Origin: Corynebacterium choanae
GTDB taxonomy: Bacteria > Actinomycetota > Actinomycetes > Mycobacteriales > Mycobacteriaceae
Length of the DNA stretch: 64,000 bases
Direction: 5' to 3'
Assembly: GCF_003813965.1 (NCBI RefSeq)
Contig: NZ_CP033896.1
Span: 2,666,001 to 2,730,000 of the forward strand
Below, one piece after another: positions 24,624-33,405 of the stretch (positions are counted from its first letter, which is position 1; each line of letters opens with the position of its first letter). The notes below the pieces were generated by a model. The model worked only from the letters and a program-made list of their open reading frames with translations. It was not told where the DNA came from and searched no databases. Position numbers and translations under genes: made by a program.

Positions 24624-25490
24624 TTATCCTTCCCTGCTGCTTGCTGGCGTTTGGTGCAGGGGCTGCCGTGACAGTCCGGGGGTGTGCATGGCTCGACCGA
24701 TGATCCAGTCTGCACACAGCAGGCCACCGCTGAGTAATACACACCCCACGACGGCGAGCAGTTTTCCTGTTGGATCGTGGATGAGAAACGCTAACGGCTT
24801 CGCACCAATCACACTGCCCAATCCAATTCCGGCTATGGGAAGTGCTGCCAGCACAGCGGCGCTGGTTCGCGGCCCGGTGAGTTGGGCGGCAGTGTTGCGG
24901 GCATGGCGAACATCTGCGGCAGCACTGTGGGCTGCCTGGACAAAGAGTTCTGCAGCCCCGATGCCGTGCAGTGCTGCTACTTGCCACAGTGCCCCGGCGA
25001 CAGTGACATATGGCAGCCGATCACCGGCTTGTATCAGTTCGAGATATCCTTCCCGACCAAGTGCTGTGGCGCGTGCTGCTTGGCGAAATACTGCCGCGAT
25101 AGGGCTGGAATGCCGGTTGTTTATTCGGTGACTGTCAGCGACCCGGCCAAGTGCCACATGCATCGGCACACCTGCCCGCAGCTGGTATGCCACTGCGCTG
25201 AGCATCTGGGCACTGCATTCGTTTCTTTCGATCACTGCACGAGCGGTGATGGTGCGCCATCCCACCCAGGTCACTGCGGCAATCACCAGGCACACACTGC
25301 CGCACAGTATCCAGGAGTGCAGCGCGACCCGCAGCAGTACCCAACTGGCGATGAATGTGGCGATTATCTTCACCGATAAAGCAGGCGCCCGGGTGGGTGT
25401 CGCGGCACCAGTTTGCCCAGGTATTCGCCGTGTCGGTGCATGTTCCCCGAGGAGCAGACTCAGCGCTGCAGCCACAACTAGTCCCCACAT
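24624..25490 (-). CDS. tadB: Tad platform protein TadB-like (T2SSF domain)
   Basis: A 288-residue protein with N-terminal helices at about 2-14 and 45-75, then a cytoplasmic T2SSF region with QLRAGVPMHVALGRVAD and HGIGAAELFVQAAHS. It ends with helices VLAALPIAGIGLGSVIG and LLAVVGCVLLSGGLLCADWI. It pairs with TadC as the platform that connects the ATPase to the pilus. The start overlaps the end of tadA by 13 bases. Confidence 0.83.
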   Translation of the reverse strand: MWGLVVAAALSLLLGEHAPTRRIPGQTGAATPTRAPALSVKIIATFIASWVLLRVALHSWILCGSVCLVIAAVTWVGWRTITARAVIERNECSAQMLSAVAYQLRAGVPMHVALGRVADSHRINNRHSSPIAAVFRQAARATALGREGYLELIQAGDRLPYVTVAGALWQVAALHGIGAAELFVQAAHSAAADVRHARNTAAQLTGPRTSAAVLAALPIAGIGLGSVIGAKPLAFLIHDPTGKLLAVVGCVLLSGGLLCADWIIGRAMHTPGLSRQPLHQTPASSREG

Positions 25491-26908
25491 TGCTTACTCC
25501 GCAACGTGGTAGTATGCGTTTCGCCGTCACAGGGGGCGGCTTGCTGGGTGAGGCTGCGACAAAACGTGGAAAATCCTGCTGCCGGGCCGGTTTGCCAGTC
25601 CCACAGTGGGGTGATGGTAACTGGTGGGCCGGGGTGTACCTGGCCGATTGCGGCGAGTTTGCGTCCCTTGCTGGTGCGCACAAGACAGAACACCACATCG
25701 ATTGCGGCAGCCAGCTGGGAGTGTAAAGCCTGGCGGTCGAGTCCACCGAGTGCTGCGAGTGCCTCCATGCGGGCAGGGACTTCCTGCAGGCTGTTGGCGT
25801 GCACTGTACCTGCTCCACCGGCATGCCCGGTGTTGAGGGCGGCGAGAAGGTCGACGACTTCTGCGCCGCGGATCTCTCCGACGATAATCCGGTCAGGTCG
25901 CATCCGCAGTGCCTGCTGGAGCAGGGTTGCCATGGTGATTGCACCTGCCCCTTCGGCATTGTTTGCTCTGGTGACGAGCGTGACAACATGCGGATGATGT
26001 GGGCAGAGTTCTGGGGTGTCTTCGATTAAGATCATTCGCTCGGTGGGGGCTACTTCCTGCAGCAGCGCAGAAAGCAGGGTGGTTTTCCCGGTGCCGGTGC
26101 CCCCGACGATGAGCATTGCCCGGCGCGCCTTGACGACTGCGCGACAAAGTTCGGCGATGTGCGCCGGCATGGTGCCGGTTCCAACCAGGTGGTCGAGGTT
26201 TTTATTGGCTTGCCGAAGGATACGCACACTGATTTGGGTGTGTTGTTCACTCGGTGGGCTAAGCAGACCGTGGATGCGGATGGCGGTGCCGTCGGGACGG
26301 TTGAGGCGACCATCGGCGTAGGGTTGTGCGTCGTCGAGACGGCGTCCACAGGACAGCATGAGGCGGGTGGCGAGTTGGCGTACTTGCCCGTCATCGTGGA
26401 ATGTCACCTGGGTGTGTTCCAGGCCGTTGCCGCGGTCAATATAGACCCGGTCGGGAGCGGTGACCACAATGTCGGTGACGCCAGGGAGGGCAAGCAGTGG
26501 TTCAAGTACCCCCAGTCCGGTGGAGTCGTCGCTGATACGCCGTAGTACTGCAAGTAGTTCCATGTCGCTGATCGCAGGGATGACTTTGCGGATGATTGCA
26601 GCGGTGGTGGTTTCATCGCAGTGTGGATGTTGTGCCATGTGGCGATGAATGGTGGCCATGGTCGCCGGTGACAGCGTCACTGTGGCAGGTCGGTGCGGAG
26701 TCTCTGCCGTGATGGCTGTATTTACTGGTTGCGCCGTGGTCACTGGTTGCATCTGGGCGACTGATGGCGCAGGGTTGCCAGGAGGTGGCGGGTGATGTAT
26801 TGCCGGTGCCGAAGGCTTGTGGATGTCATCTGGTGGCGGGTGATGGGTGGCGTGTTTGGGGTGTGCGATGGCCCCCGATTGGGTTGCTCTGTGATGCTGC
26901 TGATACAT
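25478..26908 (-). CDS. tadA: Tad ATPase (TadA/CpaF type)
   Basis: A secretion ATPase of about 476 residues of the GspE/PulE superfamily. The first ~100 residues are rich in Pro and His and look disordered. Then come an N-terminal domain with GVTDIVVTAPDRVYIDRGNG, Walker A GGTGTGKTTLLSALL, an Asp box ILIEDTPEL, Walker B-like MRPDRIIVGEIRG and the His box GHAGGAGTVHA. It powers pilus assembly. ATG 26908 is preferred; an in-frame TTG at 26950 is possible. No strong ribosome site is visible. It corresponds to Rv3659c. Confidence 0.9.
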   Translation of the reverse strand: MYQQHHRATQSGAIAHPKHATHHPPPDDIHKPSAPAIHHPPPPGNPAPSVAQMQPVTTAQPVNTAITAETPHRPATVTLSPATMATIHRHMAQHPHCDETTTAAIIRKVIPAISDMELLAVLRRISDDSTGLGVLEPLLALPGVTDIVVTAPDRVYIDRGNGLEHTQVTFHDDGQVRQLATRLMLSCGRRLDDAQPYADGRLNRPDGTAIRIHGLLSPPSEQHTQISVRILRQANKNLDHLVGTGTMPAHIAELCRAVVKARRAMLIVGGTGTGKTTLLSALLQEVAPTERMILIEDTPELCPHHPHVVTLVTRANNAEGAGAITMATLLQQALRMRPDRIIVGEIRGAEVVDLLAALNTGHAGGAGTVHANSLQEVPARMEALAALGGLDRQALHSQLAAAIDVVFCLVRTSKGRKLAAIGQVHPGPPVTITPLWDWQTGPAAGFSTFCRSLTQQAAPCDGETHTTTLRSKQCGD

Positions 26909-27047
26909 GGTTACTTGTCGCTTTCTGATGCTTGGAGGTGATGTAGCCAAGCAGTGTGGTTTGCTGGCTACTTGTTGTGAGCTGTCAATGCAGGAGGCTG
27001 TGTGGATGGGTCACGGTGTGGGCGCCACTGCCGTGTTCCCACATCGG

Positions 27048-28229
27048 TTACAGCAGGTCAAGGAATTGTTGTAGGGGGGCGGTTACTGCTTTCGGTAAGT
27101 GTCGGGGCAGTCCGCTGGTTTCTATTGCCCGGTGCAGGCTGGCGATCTCTGGGATTACGCCGAGGTATCCGTTGCCGGCTATGGTGCGGAAGGTGGATTC
27201 ATCGACCGTTGACCAGCCGCGCGGCCGCGCATAGACCGCTGTTGGCATTTCAATTGCTGAGAGATAGCGCAATACCGTGGTCGATATTGTTGCGGCACGG
27301 ATCTCAGGAGGGATGAGCACGACAACTGCATCGCAGTGTTCGAGCACCGGATCCCCCAGTGTTGTAACGTTGCCAATATCACAGATGACGGTGTGTCCTT
27401 CGCCGGCAACACTGCTGATAACACTGACACAATCGGTGTTGCGTCCACTGTGGGCAAACTCCCGCAGATACCGCCACCGGGGTGTGTTCAGCATTTGCTG
27501 GTTGGCAGGTGCGTCAAGTGGATAGGCGGGGGCGCCAAGAATATGAATCCCGTCGCTGGTGGCAGGCAGTGCTGCCAGCAGTTCCCGGCTGTCAATCATG
27601 CCGCCATGAGGTTGCACATCACCCCAATAAGCCTGGGTGTGGGTTTCCATACCGAAGAGCAGATCAGCCTCCCCTGGCCGGGCATTGCAGTCGAGAAATA
27701 GCACCGAGTCGGCAACAAGCCGAGCAAGGATTCCGGCGGTGACGGTGGCCCCTGCCCCACCGACTGCACCAACAACCCCAATGACTATCCCGGGTTGTAC
27801 TGGTTGCCAGGAGCCCAGCTGCTGCTGCAGTTCACGCAGCAGACGAAGCAGAATCCCACCTTGCTCAGGCAAGGCAATAATTTGCGGCGGGAAAGCGCCA
27901 TATCCGAGATAGCCTTCCGATGCGGGGTGTTGCCTCAGTATTGTCTCGTCCAGGGATCCCACCCCTGCGAGTGCACGGGGGTCGCTGCCGGTACGATCCG
28001 GGAGGGTGCGGGTTATGCCGATGATCGGCAATGTCGGATCAACACTGCGCACAGAAAAGTCATCGATCCCCTGCTCGACGACAATACAGTTGCAGCCCCG
28101 CCACTGTTGCGTCGCCGCAGCAGTACGAGTCACCCAGCCGGCAGCGGCAATGACATGGGCTGCGTCTTGTGCCAACATCGGGTCGGCAACCTGCAACACG
28201 CAAGTTGCCGGAAGGTGTGAATCTTGCAT
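27048..28229 (-). CDS. CpaE-like septum-site/Tad localisation ATPase
   Basis: A protein of 393 residues of the actinobacterial CpaE-homologue family (Rv3660c type). An N-terminal receiver-like region (about 1-115) precedes a MinD/ParA-like domain that starts GVVGAVGGAGATVTA. This is a deviant Walker A lacking the usual lysines. FLDCNARPGEADLLFG follows as the next conserved block. These proteins are thought to position the Tad machine. It heads the minus-strand operon and diverges from the HAD gene. ATG 28229 is chosen; a GTG nine bases upstream is equally possible. Confidence 0.83.
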   Translation of the reverse strand: MQDSHLPATCVLQVADPMLAQDAAHVIAAAGWVTRTAAATQQWRGCNCIVVEQGIDDFSVRSVDPTLPIIGITRTLPDRTGSDPRALAGVGSLDETILRQHPASEGYLGYGAFPPQIIALPEQGGILLRLLRELQQQLGSWQPVQPGIVIGVVGAVGGAGATVTAGILARLVADSVLFLDCNARPGEADLLFGMETHTQAYWGDVQPHGGMIDSRELLAALPATSDGIHILGAPAYPLDAPANQQMLNTPRWRYLREFAHSGRNTDCVSVISSVAGEGHTVICDIGNVTTLGDPVLEHCDAVVVLIPPEIRAATISTTVLRYLSAIEMPTAVYARPRGWSTVDESTFRTIAGNGYLGVIPEIASLHRAIETSGLPRHLPKAVTAPLQQFLDLL

Positions 28230-28509
28230 GACACCCACTGTGCAGCAACGCGCAAGCCCACCCCGTGCAAAGGACAGCTACCGCTGTGGAAAACAGCTAC
28301 AGGCAAGATTTTTCTCCACAGCATCGGTTTGTTCGTCAAGCACAACCCTCGCCTACTACACGCCACCGCTCTAGCACCCGTCACCTCGCCGCATCACCAC
28401 AGGGCCGTCGATCCTCTCACCGGGGACAGACACACTCCACCGGGCAACGAACGCAACGCTCAGCACACAGCAACACTGTTGCTACACAGAAACAGGTAGG
28501 GTGGGCAGG

Positions 28510-29358
28510 GTGAGTGAGCATGCCGCGCAACCAGCTGCCACACCGACGAATGTGGCAGCCTTCTTTGATCTCGATAAAACGCTCATAGCTTCGTCGTCTG
28601 CTCTCGCGTTTAGCCGGGAGCTGTTTGGCCATGGCCTGATCTCTGCGACCGACGCCGCAAAAATTGTGTGGGCTGAGGTGATCTATCTCGCCATCGGCCA
28701 CACCGAAACCCGCATGGAACGGCTAAAAACCGCCATGATGAACATGATTGACGGCTGGGATGACGCCGAGATCCGCAGCCTGCTCGGCGATGCGATAAAC
28801 CGGGTGATCACCCCGACGATTTATGCGGAAGCAAAAGAACTGCTTGATGCGCATCGAAATCTCGGCCATGATCTCATTTTGATCTCTGCGTCGCCGCTGC
28901 TAGTCGTCGAACCAATCGCGGAACTGTTGGGCATACCGACCACGGTTGCCACCGAACTGGGTTTGCAGGACGGTATCTATAACGGCACGATTCATTTCTA
29001 TTGCAAAGGACAACGCAAAGCCGAAGCCATGCAGGCGATTGCTGCGGAACGCGGCTATGATCTGTCGCGCTGCTTTGCGTATTCGGATTCGATTGTCGAT
29101 CTGCCGATGCTCACCACTGTCGGCCATCCTGTGGCAGTCAATCCTGATCGATCATTGCGGAAAGAGGCCGCTGCCCGGCATTGGCCGGTTCGCCGCTTTA
29201 CCCATCCACTGATGCGGCGCAGCATTACGAAAGCAGTCCTGCTCGGGTTTGTTACCGTGATTACCACACTTGCTGCAGGTTGGGCTCTGATTCGGGAATC
29301 GACTTCCGCAAAACAGCCAGCGTTTCGTATTTTCCGTTTCCTGCTGCGACAGCACTAG
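28510..29358 (+). CDS. HAD-IB family phosphatase with C-terminal membrane anchor
   Basis: A 282-residue haloacid dehalogenase subfamily IB hydrolase. Motif I is AAFFDLDKTLI (catalytic Asp pair), motif II LILISASP, the motif III Lys is in CKGQRKAEAM, and motif IV is AYSDSIVDLPML. A hydrophobic helix near the end (KAVLLGFVTVITTLAAGWAL) may anchor it to the membrane. It resembles SerB-like enzymes and corresponds to Rv3661, the usual neighbour of the Tad cluster. The GTG at 28510 follows a G-rich ribosome site; GTG 28501 is an alternative. Confidence 0.88.
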   Translation: MSEHAAQPAATPTNVAAFFDLDKTLIASSSALAFSRELFGHGLISATDAAKIVWAEVIYLAIGHTETRMERLKTAMMNMIDGWDDAEIRSLLGDAINRVITPTIYAEAKELLDAHRNLGHDLILISASPLLVVEPIAELLGIPTTVATELGLQDGIYNGTIHFYCKGQRKAEAMQAIAAERGYDLSRCFAYSDSIVDLPMLTTVGHPVAVNPDRSLRKEAAARHWPVRRFTHPLMRRSITKAVLLGFVTVITTLAAGWALIRESTSAKQPAFRIFRFLLRQH

Positions 29359-29484
29359 AGCACGGGGACGCCAATCAGCCAGGGCAGCTGGTCCCACCTG
29401 GGGCAGATGCAGATCACCGAATAAATACGGTTGCAGTGTCCACACCGGCGAATACTCACTGCCCGCGAGCATCGCAACAGTGTT

Positions 29485-30537
29485 CTAGCGGTGATTACGC
29501 GCAATATCGGCGATTGCCCGCCCATCAGCGGCGCCTGCTGTCACCGCCTGCAGATGCAATGCCACAAATTCGCCCGCAGCCTCCCGGCTGGCAGCGAACT
29601 CAAGTAGTAATGCTTCATAGTCTTGTTGATGATCAAACAGATAACGTTCGGTAACCCCCATCATGAGTGGATCATCCCCGCTCAGGTGGTGGATGACCCG
29701 CACTGTTGGCAGGGCTACCAGCAGCGAAGAAGAACCAAAGGGCGCCGATGAGGCCAACAGTCCGTGCACGATGGCACCGATAATCAAGGGGTCAATTCGG
29801 TGCGCGGCCGCATGTGGCGCCGATTGCAGCAGCTGTCCAGCAAGTTGCACAACTGGCTGATGCGCGCGAGGGATTCCGCGCAGTTGTGCTGATTGATTTG
29901 TCTGCTGTGCAAGAGCTGCGGCCGGATCCGATGCTGACGGTGATGAAGCATCGGCCGCCAAAACCGCTTGTGTATCGCCCGCATCTGTCAGCGCCGCCGA
30001 TGCGGGATCACCGAGACTAGCGGTTACATCGTGCAAACCTGATGCTGGATGTGCCACAGCCGGTGATTGATTCCCCACAGCTGGCGCTTGCTTTGGGGTC
30101 ACTGCATAAGTCCCAGCTGACTTCGATTCCTGTGTGGGGCGCGGATCGACAGGTGGCCGCTGGCCGCCGGCATGAACGGCAAGCTGGGCAAAGATCCCTA
30201 ACGGTCCGGTAGTGGCGGCGCGGGAAAGATTACCTCCCGGTGGCGACAACAGCACACTATAGCTATCGACAGCTGCTGTAAGGAGTGGATGGGTTGCCGC
30301 TTGTGGACTGGTTACCGGATCGGTGAAGCCTTGCAGACGGGCAGCATAGAGTGCCCCTTGTAGGTTTGATTCGGCTGTAATGTGTTCCGGTTGGCGTAGT
30401 GCGGCCGGATGGCGATGGGCGGCAAATAATGCGGCACGAGTAGCACGGGCGGTTTCCGCTATTCCCGGGATTGATTGCACCGGTTGCACGACCATCTGCC
30501 ACAGCGCCTGCATTGTCATAGTGTCCAAGGTTGCCAT
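29485..30537 (-). CDS. Rv3662c-like conserved protein of unknown function
   Basis: A protein of about 350 residues. The N-terminal part (about 1-105) begins MATLDTMTMQALWQMVVQP and is helical. A low-complexity Ala/Pro/Gln/Ser-rich stretch of about 130 residues follows (roughly 105-240). The C-terminal part, ending in GEFVALHLQAVTAG, is again ordered. Position next to the HAD phosphatase matches Rv3662c. No catalytic motif is recognised. The start is uncertain: ATG 30537 fits the protein-like part, while ATG 30555 and earlier in-frame starts to 30771 exist. Confidence 0.65.
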   Translation of the reverse strand: MATLDTMTMQALWQMVVQPVQSIPGIAETARATRAALFAAHRHPAALRQPEHITAESNLQGALYAARLQGFTDPVTSPQAATHPLLTAAVDSYSVLLSPPGGNLSRAATTGPLGIFAQLAVHAGGQRPPVDPRPTQESKSAGTYAVTPKQAPAVGNQSPAVAHPASGLHDVTASLGDPASAALTDAGDTQAVLAADASSPSASDPAAALAQQTNQSAQLRGIPRAHQPVVQLAGQLLQSAPHAAAHRIDPLIIGAIVHGLLASSAPFGSSSLLVALPTVRVIHHLSGDDPLMMGVTERYLFDHQQDYEALLLEFAASREAAGEFVALHLQAVTAGAADGRAIADIARNHR

Positions 30538-30804
30538 ATTCTTCGCCGGTACCATAGACGTCCCGGCACACGGTTGGTGTGCCAAGCTGGCTGCCGCTGC
30601 CGGGCTCAGCACTATGTTCGGCCAGATCTGGGCGTGGGGTTGGCACACGCATTCGTGGGGATAATTCCCAAATTGGGGGGTTTTCTGGCACGATTGGACT
30701 GTTACTGCATTCTTGTATCGCAGCAGCCGACCCCTCGGGCGTAGTCCCGTTAGTGGACGGAATGTTGCCAAGATGAGCTATTTTCAAGAAGGATCTCGAT
30801 TACC

Positions 30805-31320
30805 GTGAGCAACTCTAACGGACTTTTCACCGACGGTTCCGACAACTTTGTCCCGCAGGTGGATTCGATTCCGCTGCGTGAGGTGGACTCCCGCGCCGCC
30901 GGTCAGGGCTCGATTGGTGACCTGGTCAGTGATGCAACCGCCCAAATCTCTTCGCTGGTGCGCAGCGAAGTGGAATTGGCGAAAGCTGAGCTGGCCAAGG
31001 AAGCGAAAAAGGGTGCGATTGGTGGTGGCCTATTTGGTGTCGCCGGGGTAATTGCCCTGTACTCTTCGTTCTTCTTTTTCTTCTTCCTCGCGGAACTGCT
31101 CACCAAGTGGATGGATTCCTGGGCGGCATATCTCATTGTGTTCTTGGTGATGCTGGTGTTGGCTGGCCTGTTGGCACTGGTCGGCTACGGCAAGGTGAAG
31201 CAGATCTCCAAGCCGGAACGCACCATCGAATCAGTGCAGGAATTAAAGAAGCTGGTACCAGGCAAGGCTCAGCAGCGAGTAGCCTTGCGGGAAACTCCCG
31301 GTCTGTACACCGATCGGTAA
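30805..31320 (+). CDS. Phage-holin-like/DUF1469 membrane protein
   Basis: A 171-residue protein. The first ~45 residues are hydrophilic, followed by an amphipathic helix SSLVRSEVELAKAELAKEAK, the hallmark of actinobacterial 'phage holin family' (Rv3669-like) proteins. Two membrane helices follow (about 72-95, containing six consecutive Phe, and 110-132), then a basic tail. The role is unknown; no lysis gene is nearby, so the holin name is a family label only. AAGGA precedes GTG 30805 at suitable distance. The next gene is an EphE-like hydrolase, as in mycobacteria. Confidence 0.8.
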   Translation: MSNSNGLFTDGSDNFVPQVDSIPLREVDSRAAGQGSIGDLVSDATAQISSLVRSEVELAKAELAKEAKKGAIGGGLFGVAGVIALYSSFFFFFFLAELLTKWMDSWAAYLIVFLVMLVLAGLLALVGYGKVKQISKPERTIESVQELKKLVPGKAQQRVALRETPGLYTDR

Positions 31321-31849
31321 CCAACGTTCTTCCTAGCCCCTTGCACCGGGCAGGCAGTGGCTACTGCCCACCGGGGAGACCATCGACTCGGACTCCCCAC
31401 CGCCAATATGGTTGGCGATGGTGGCATATTCCTGTGTGATGTGGCAACGGGGCTGCACTCCTTCCTACTGGCACCGGCTTGGAGTGCCCAGAACGCTTCC
31501 CAGTTAGTCCTGGTTCGCCGGTGTATTTTCGTCGGTGTCATTCTTTTCCGCGTCGTCTTCGCAGATTGCACGAGTGTTTTCGCTGGTGCGACGGTCTGCG
31601 GCGGCGCGGTGTGTGCATTTCTTGGACACTGTTTTTTCGCCGAAGGCTGCTATTCGGTGCTGCCCAGCAGATGCGGCTGTGCCCGGATTGATGTGCCACT
31701 GGTGCCAGGTTTCTTGCATTTTCCGCTTTCCCGCTGGTGTCCACTGGTGTTGTTATCCCCCACAGGTAGTGCGGGAGTGGCGGATTCCTCTGTTTCGGTG
31801 TGCAATCCACCGGGATGTATTCATTGTTGAAGTAAAGGCGACCTTTTTC
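31321..31849. other. Intergenic region, no gene seen
   Basis: About 530 bases. A minus-strand frame (31504-31719) ends in an acidic tail but has no recognisable start signal or family. The plus-strand frame of the hydrolase extends back through this region, but its Cys/Arg-rich translation is not protein-like. Confidence 0.45.
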
Positions 31850-32764
31850 GTGGCAGGTTTTGGTGTTGAGGGCTCTCTGCCCCCGGAACAACTCGCAGTC
31901 GACGGCCGGTTTCAGCATGAATATGTGCACTGTCGGGGTTTACGGCTGCATGTTGCTACCGCCGGCGATCCGGATGCCCCGCTGGTGATGTGTCTGCACT
32001 CAGCATTTGGTGGCTGGTTCGATTATTTGTTGCTCATCGACGAGTTAGTGAACCACGGTTTTCGGGTGGCCGCAGTGGATTTGCGGGGCTTCGGATTAAG
32101 CGACAAACCCCCTGCTGGCCGTGATCTGCGCAGTATTGCCGGGGATGTCTCAAGTCTGATCAGTGCGCTCTCCACGACCCCGGCTACGGTGCTGGGTGCC
32201 GGTGCCGGCGGAACGATCGCCTGGACTGTGGCGGCATATTATCCGGCGAAAGTTGCCGCACTGATAACTATTGCTGCCGCCCATCCGGCGGATATGTGGC
32301 ATGCCGCCTGGCGGCAGCCCTGGTCGCATGCCACCCCGCTTATTCGTGGTGCTGTGTTGCGACTTCCTGCAGCGTTCGTTGCCCGCAAAGCTGGGCTTCT
32401 TGCCCATCTTGATTTGCTGGAACACGCCGGGGTGAATACGACGAAAACTTCGCCGCCTTTGCTGCAGCAGGCACAGCTGCGGCGTCTTTCCGCACAGGTT
32501 GCCGGGGTGCCGGCGGCGATGGTATCCACTGCCCGGTTTGAACTTGCCCGAATTCCCCGCTTGTGGGCGAATAAACCGGTGTCGTGTCCGGTGTTGAGTA
32601 TTCATCAAGGCAATGCCACCTGGGCGGCGATTGCCCGCCAGTCAAAAAAACGCGCCCCAGATTTCACCGAATGCACAACACTTGCCGGACGGCATCTGCC
32701 GCACATGCTGTTCCCGGAAGCGACTGCGGCAGTAATTGCCGATTTCCTTCACCGCCGCCTCTAA
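31850..32764 (+). CDS. Alpha/beta hydrolase fold protein, EphE-like, lacking the usual nucleophile
   Basis: About 304 residues of alpha/beta hydrolase fold. The oxyanion region is MCLHSAFGGWFDY, then AVDLRGFGLSDKP, and the last conserved block GRHLPHMLFPEA supplies the catalytic-type His. The nucleophile elbow, normally GHSxGG or GHDxGG, reads LGAGAGGTIAW, so Ser/Asp is replaced by Gly and the preceding His by Ala. Either the protein is not a hydrolase or it uses another residue. Its position between the holin-like gene and marP matches Rv3670 (ephE). GTG 31850 is a tentative start. Confidence 0.78.
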   Translation: MAGFGVEGSLPPEQLAVDGRFQHEYVHCRGLRLHVATAGDPDAPLVMCLHSAFGGWFDYLLLIDELVNHGFRVAAVDLRGFGLSDKPPAGRDLRSIAGDVSSLISALSTTPATVLGAGAGGTIAWTVAAYYPAKVAALITIAAAHPADMWHAAWRQPWSHATPLIRGAVLRLPAAFVARKAGLLAHLDLLEHAGVNTTKTSPPLLQQAQLRRLSAQVAGVPAAMVSTARFELARIPRLWANKPVSCPVLSIHQGNATWAAIARQSKKRAPDFTECTTLAGRHLPHMLFPEATAAVIADFLHRRL

Positions 32765-33405
32765 AAGCTGGACGATACCTGCCGTTTGCTCGCTTGAGCG
32801 TTCACCGTATGCCGGAAGCAACACCATCGGCTAACCGGCTGCACTGGCCGACTGCTGGGCGGGTATGGCACCCGTACGGCTTGAAGGATGTGCACCACCA
32901 CCGCGCGTTGCCAACTCGAAAAGGAGAAATACCTTCAACACAGGCCGGTGCCAACGCGCACCACACCCCAGATACACCACACTCAAGGCACAGAGCGTCC
33001 AGCCGCGCACCACACCCAACACACAGGGCGCCCAAGCCAAGCATCTCGACACCGATCCGTGCAAGCGAATACCTTCGCCACAAATCCTTGCAAGCAAGCA
33101 CCCCTGCGACACAAACTTGGGGCAACCCGAGATCCCTGTTCAACACCCGCCACCGGCGGGTAAAAGCAACGCCGCCGGTGGGCAAGCAACCACACGGTGG
33201 CGGTGCTGCACTGTGCACGGCAGTGCTGAAAATAGGTTGCGCCGCCGTCTCCTAAAAACACCAGGCCCAAAGCAAAAAACGCTTGTGCTGGGTGCTGTCG
33301 CCATATGACAGCACAGGCTGCATACGCAATCACACGGCTTAGCCCACAAAAGTCGTGGTAGATATTCCAAGGGTTGCCAATACTTCCCCGGAACCGTTCG
33401 GTGGG
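32765..33405. other. A/C-rich intergenic region with hairpins
   Basis: About 640 bases between the convergent hydrolase and marP genes. The top strand is strongly A/C-rich, as in the repeat region at 2.1-3.6 kb, but the repeat core is absent. Inverted repeats: CCACCGGCGG (33150-33159) / CCGCCGGTGG (33172-33181) and TGCTGTC (33293-33299) / GACAGCA (33307-33313). These may end one or both flanking transcripts. No gene is seen. Confidence 0.55.

Noticed and set aside
31504..31719. 71-codon minus-strand frame with an acidic tail
   Set aside because: The acidic end looks protein-like, but the first two-thirds do not. There is no ribosome site, and no equivalent gene exists at this place in the mycobacterial block.
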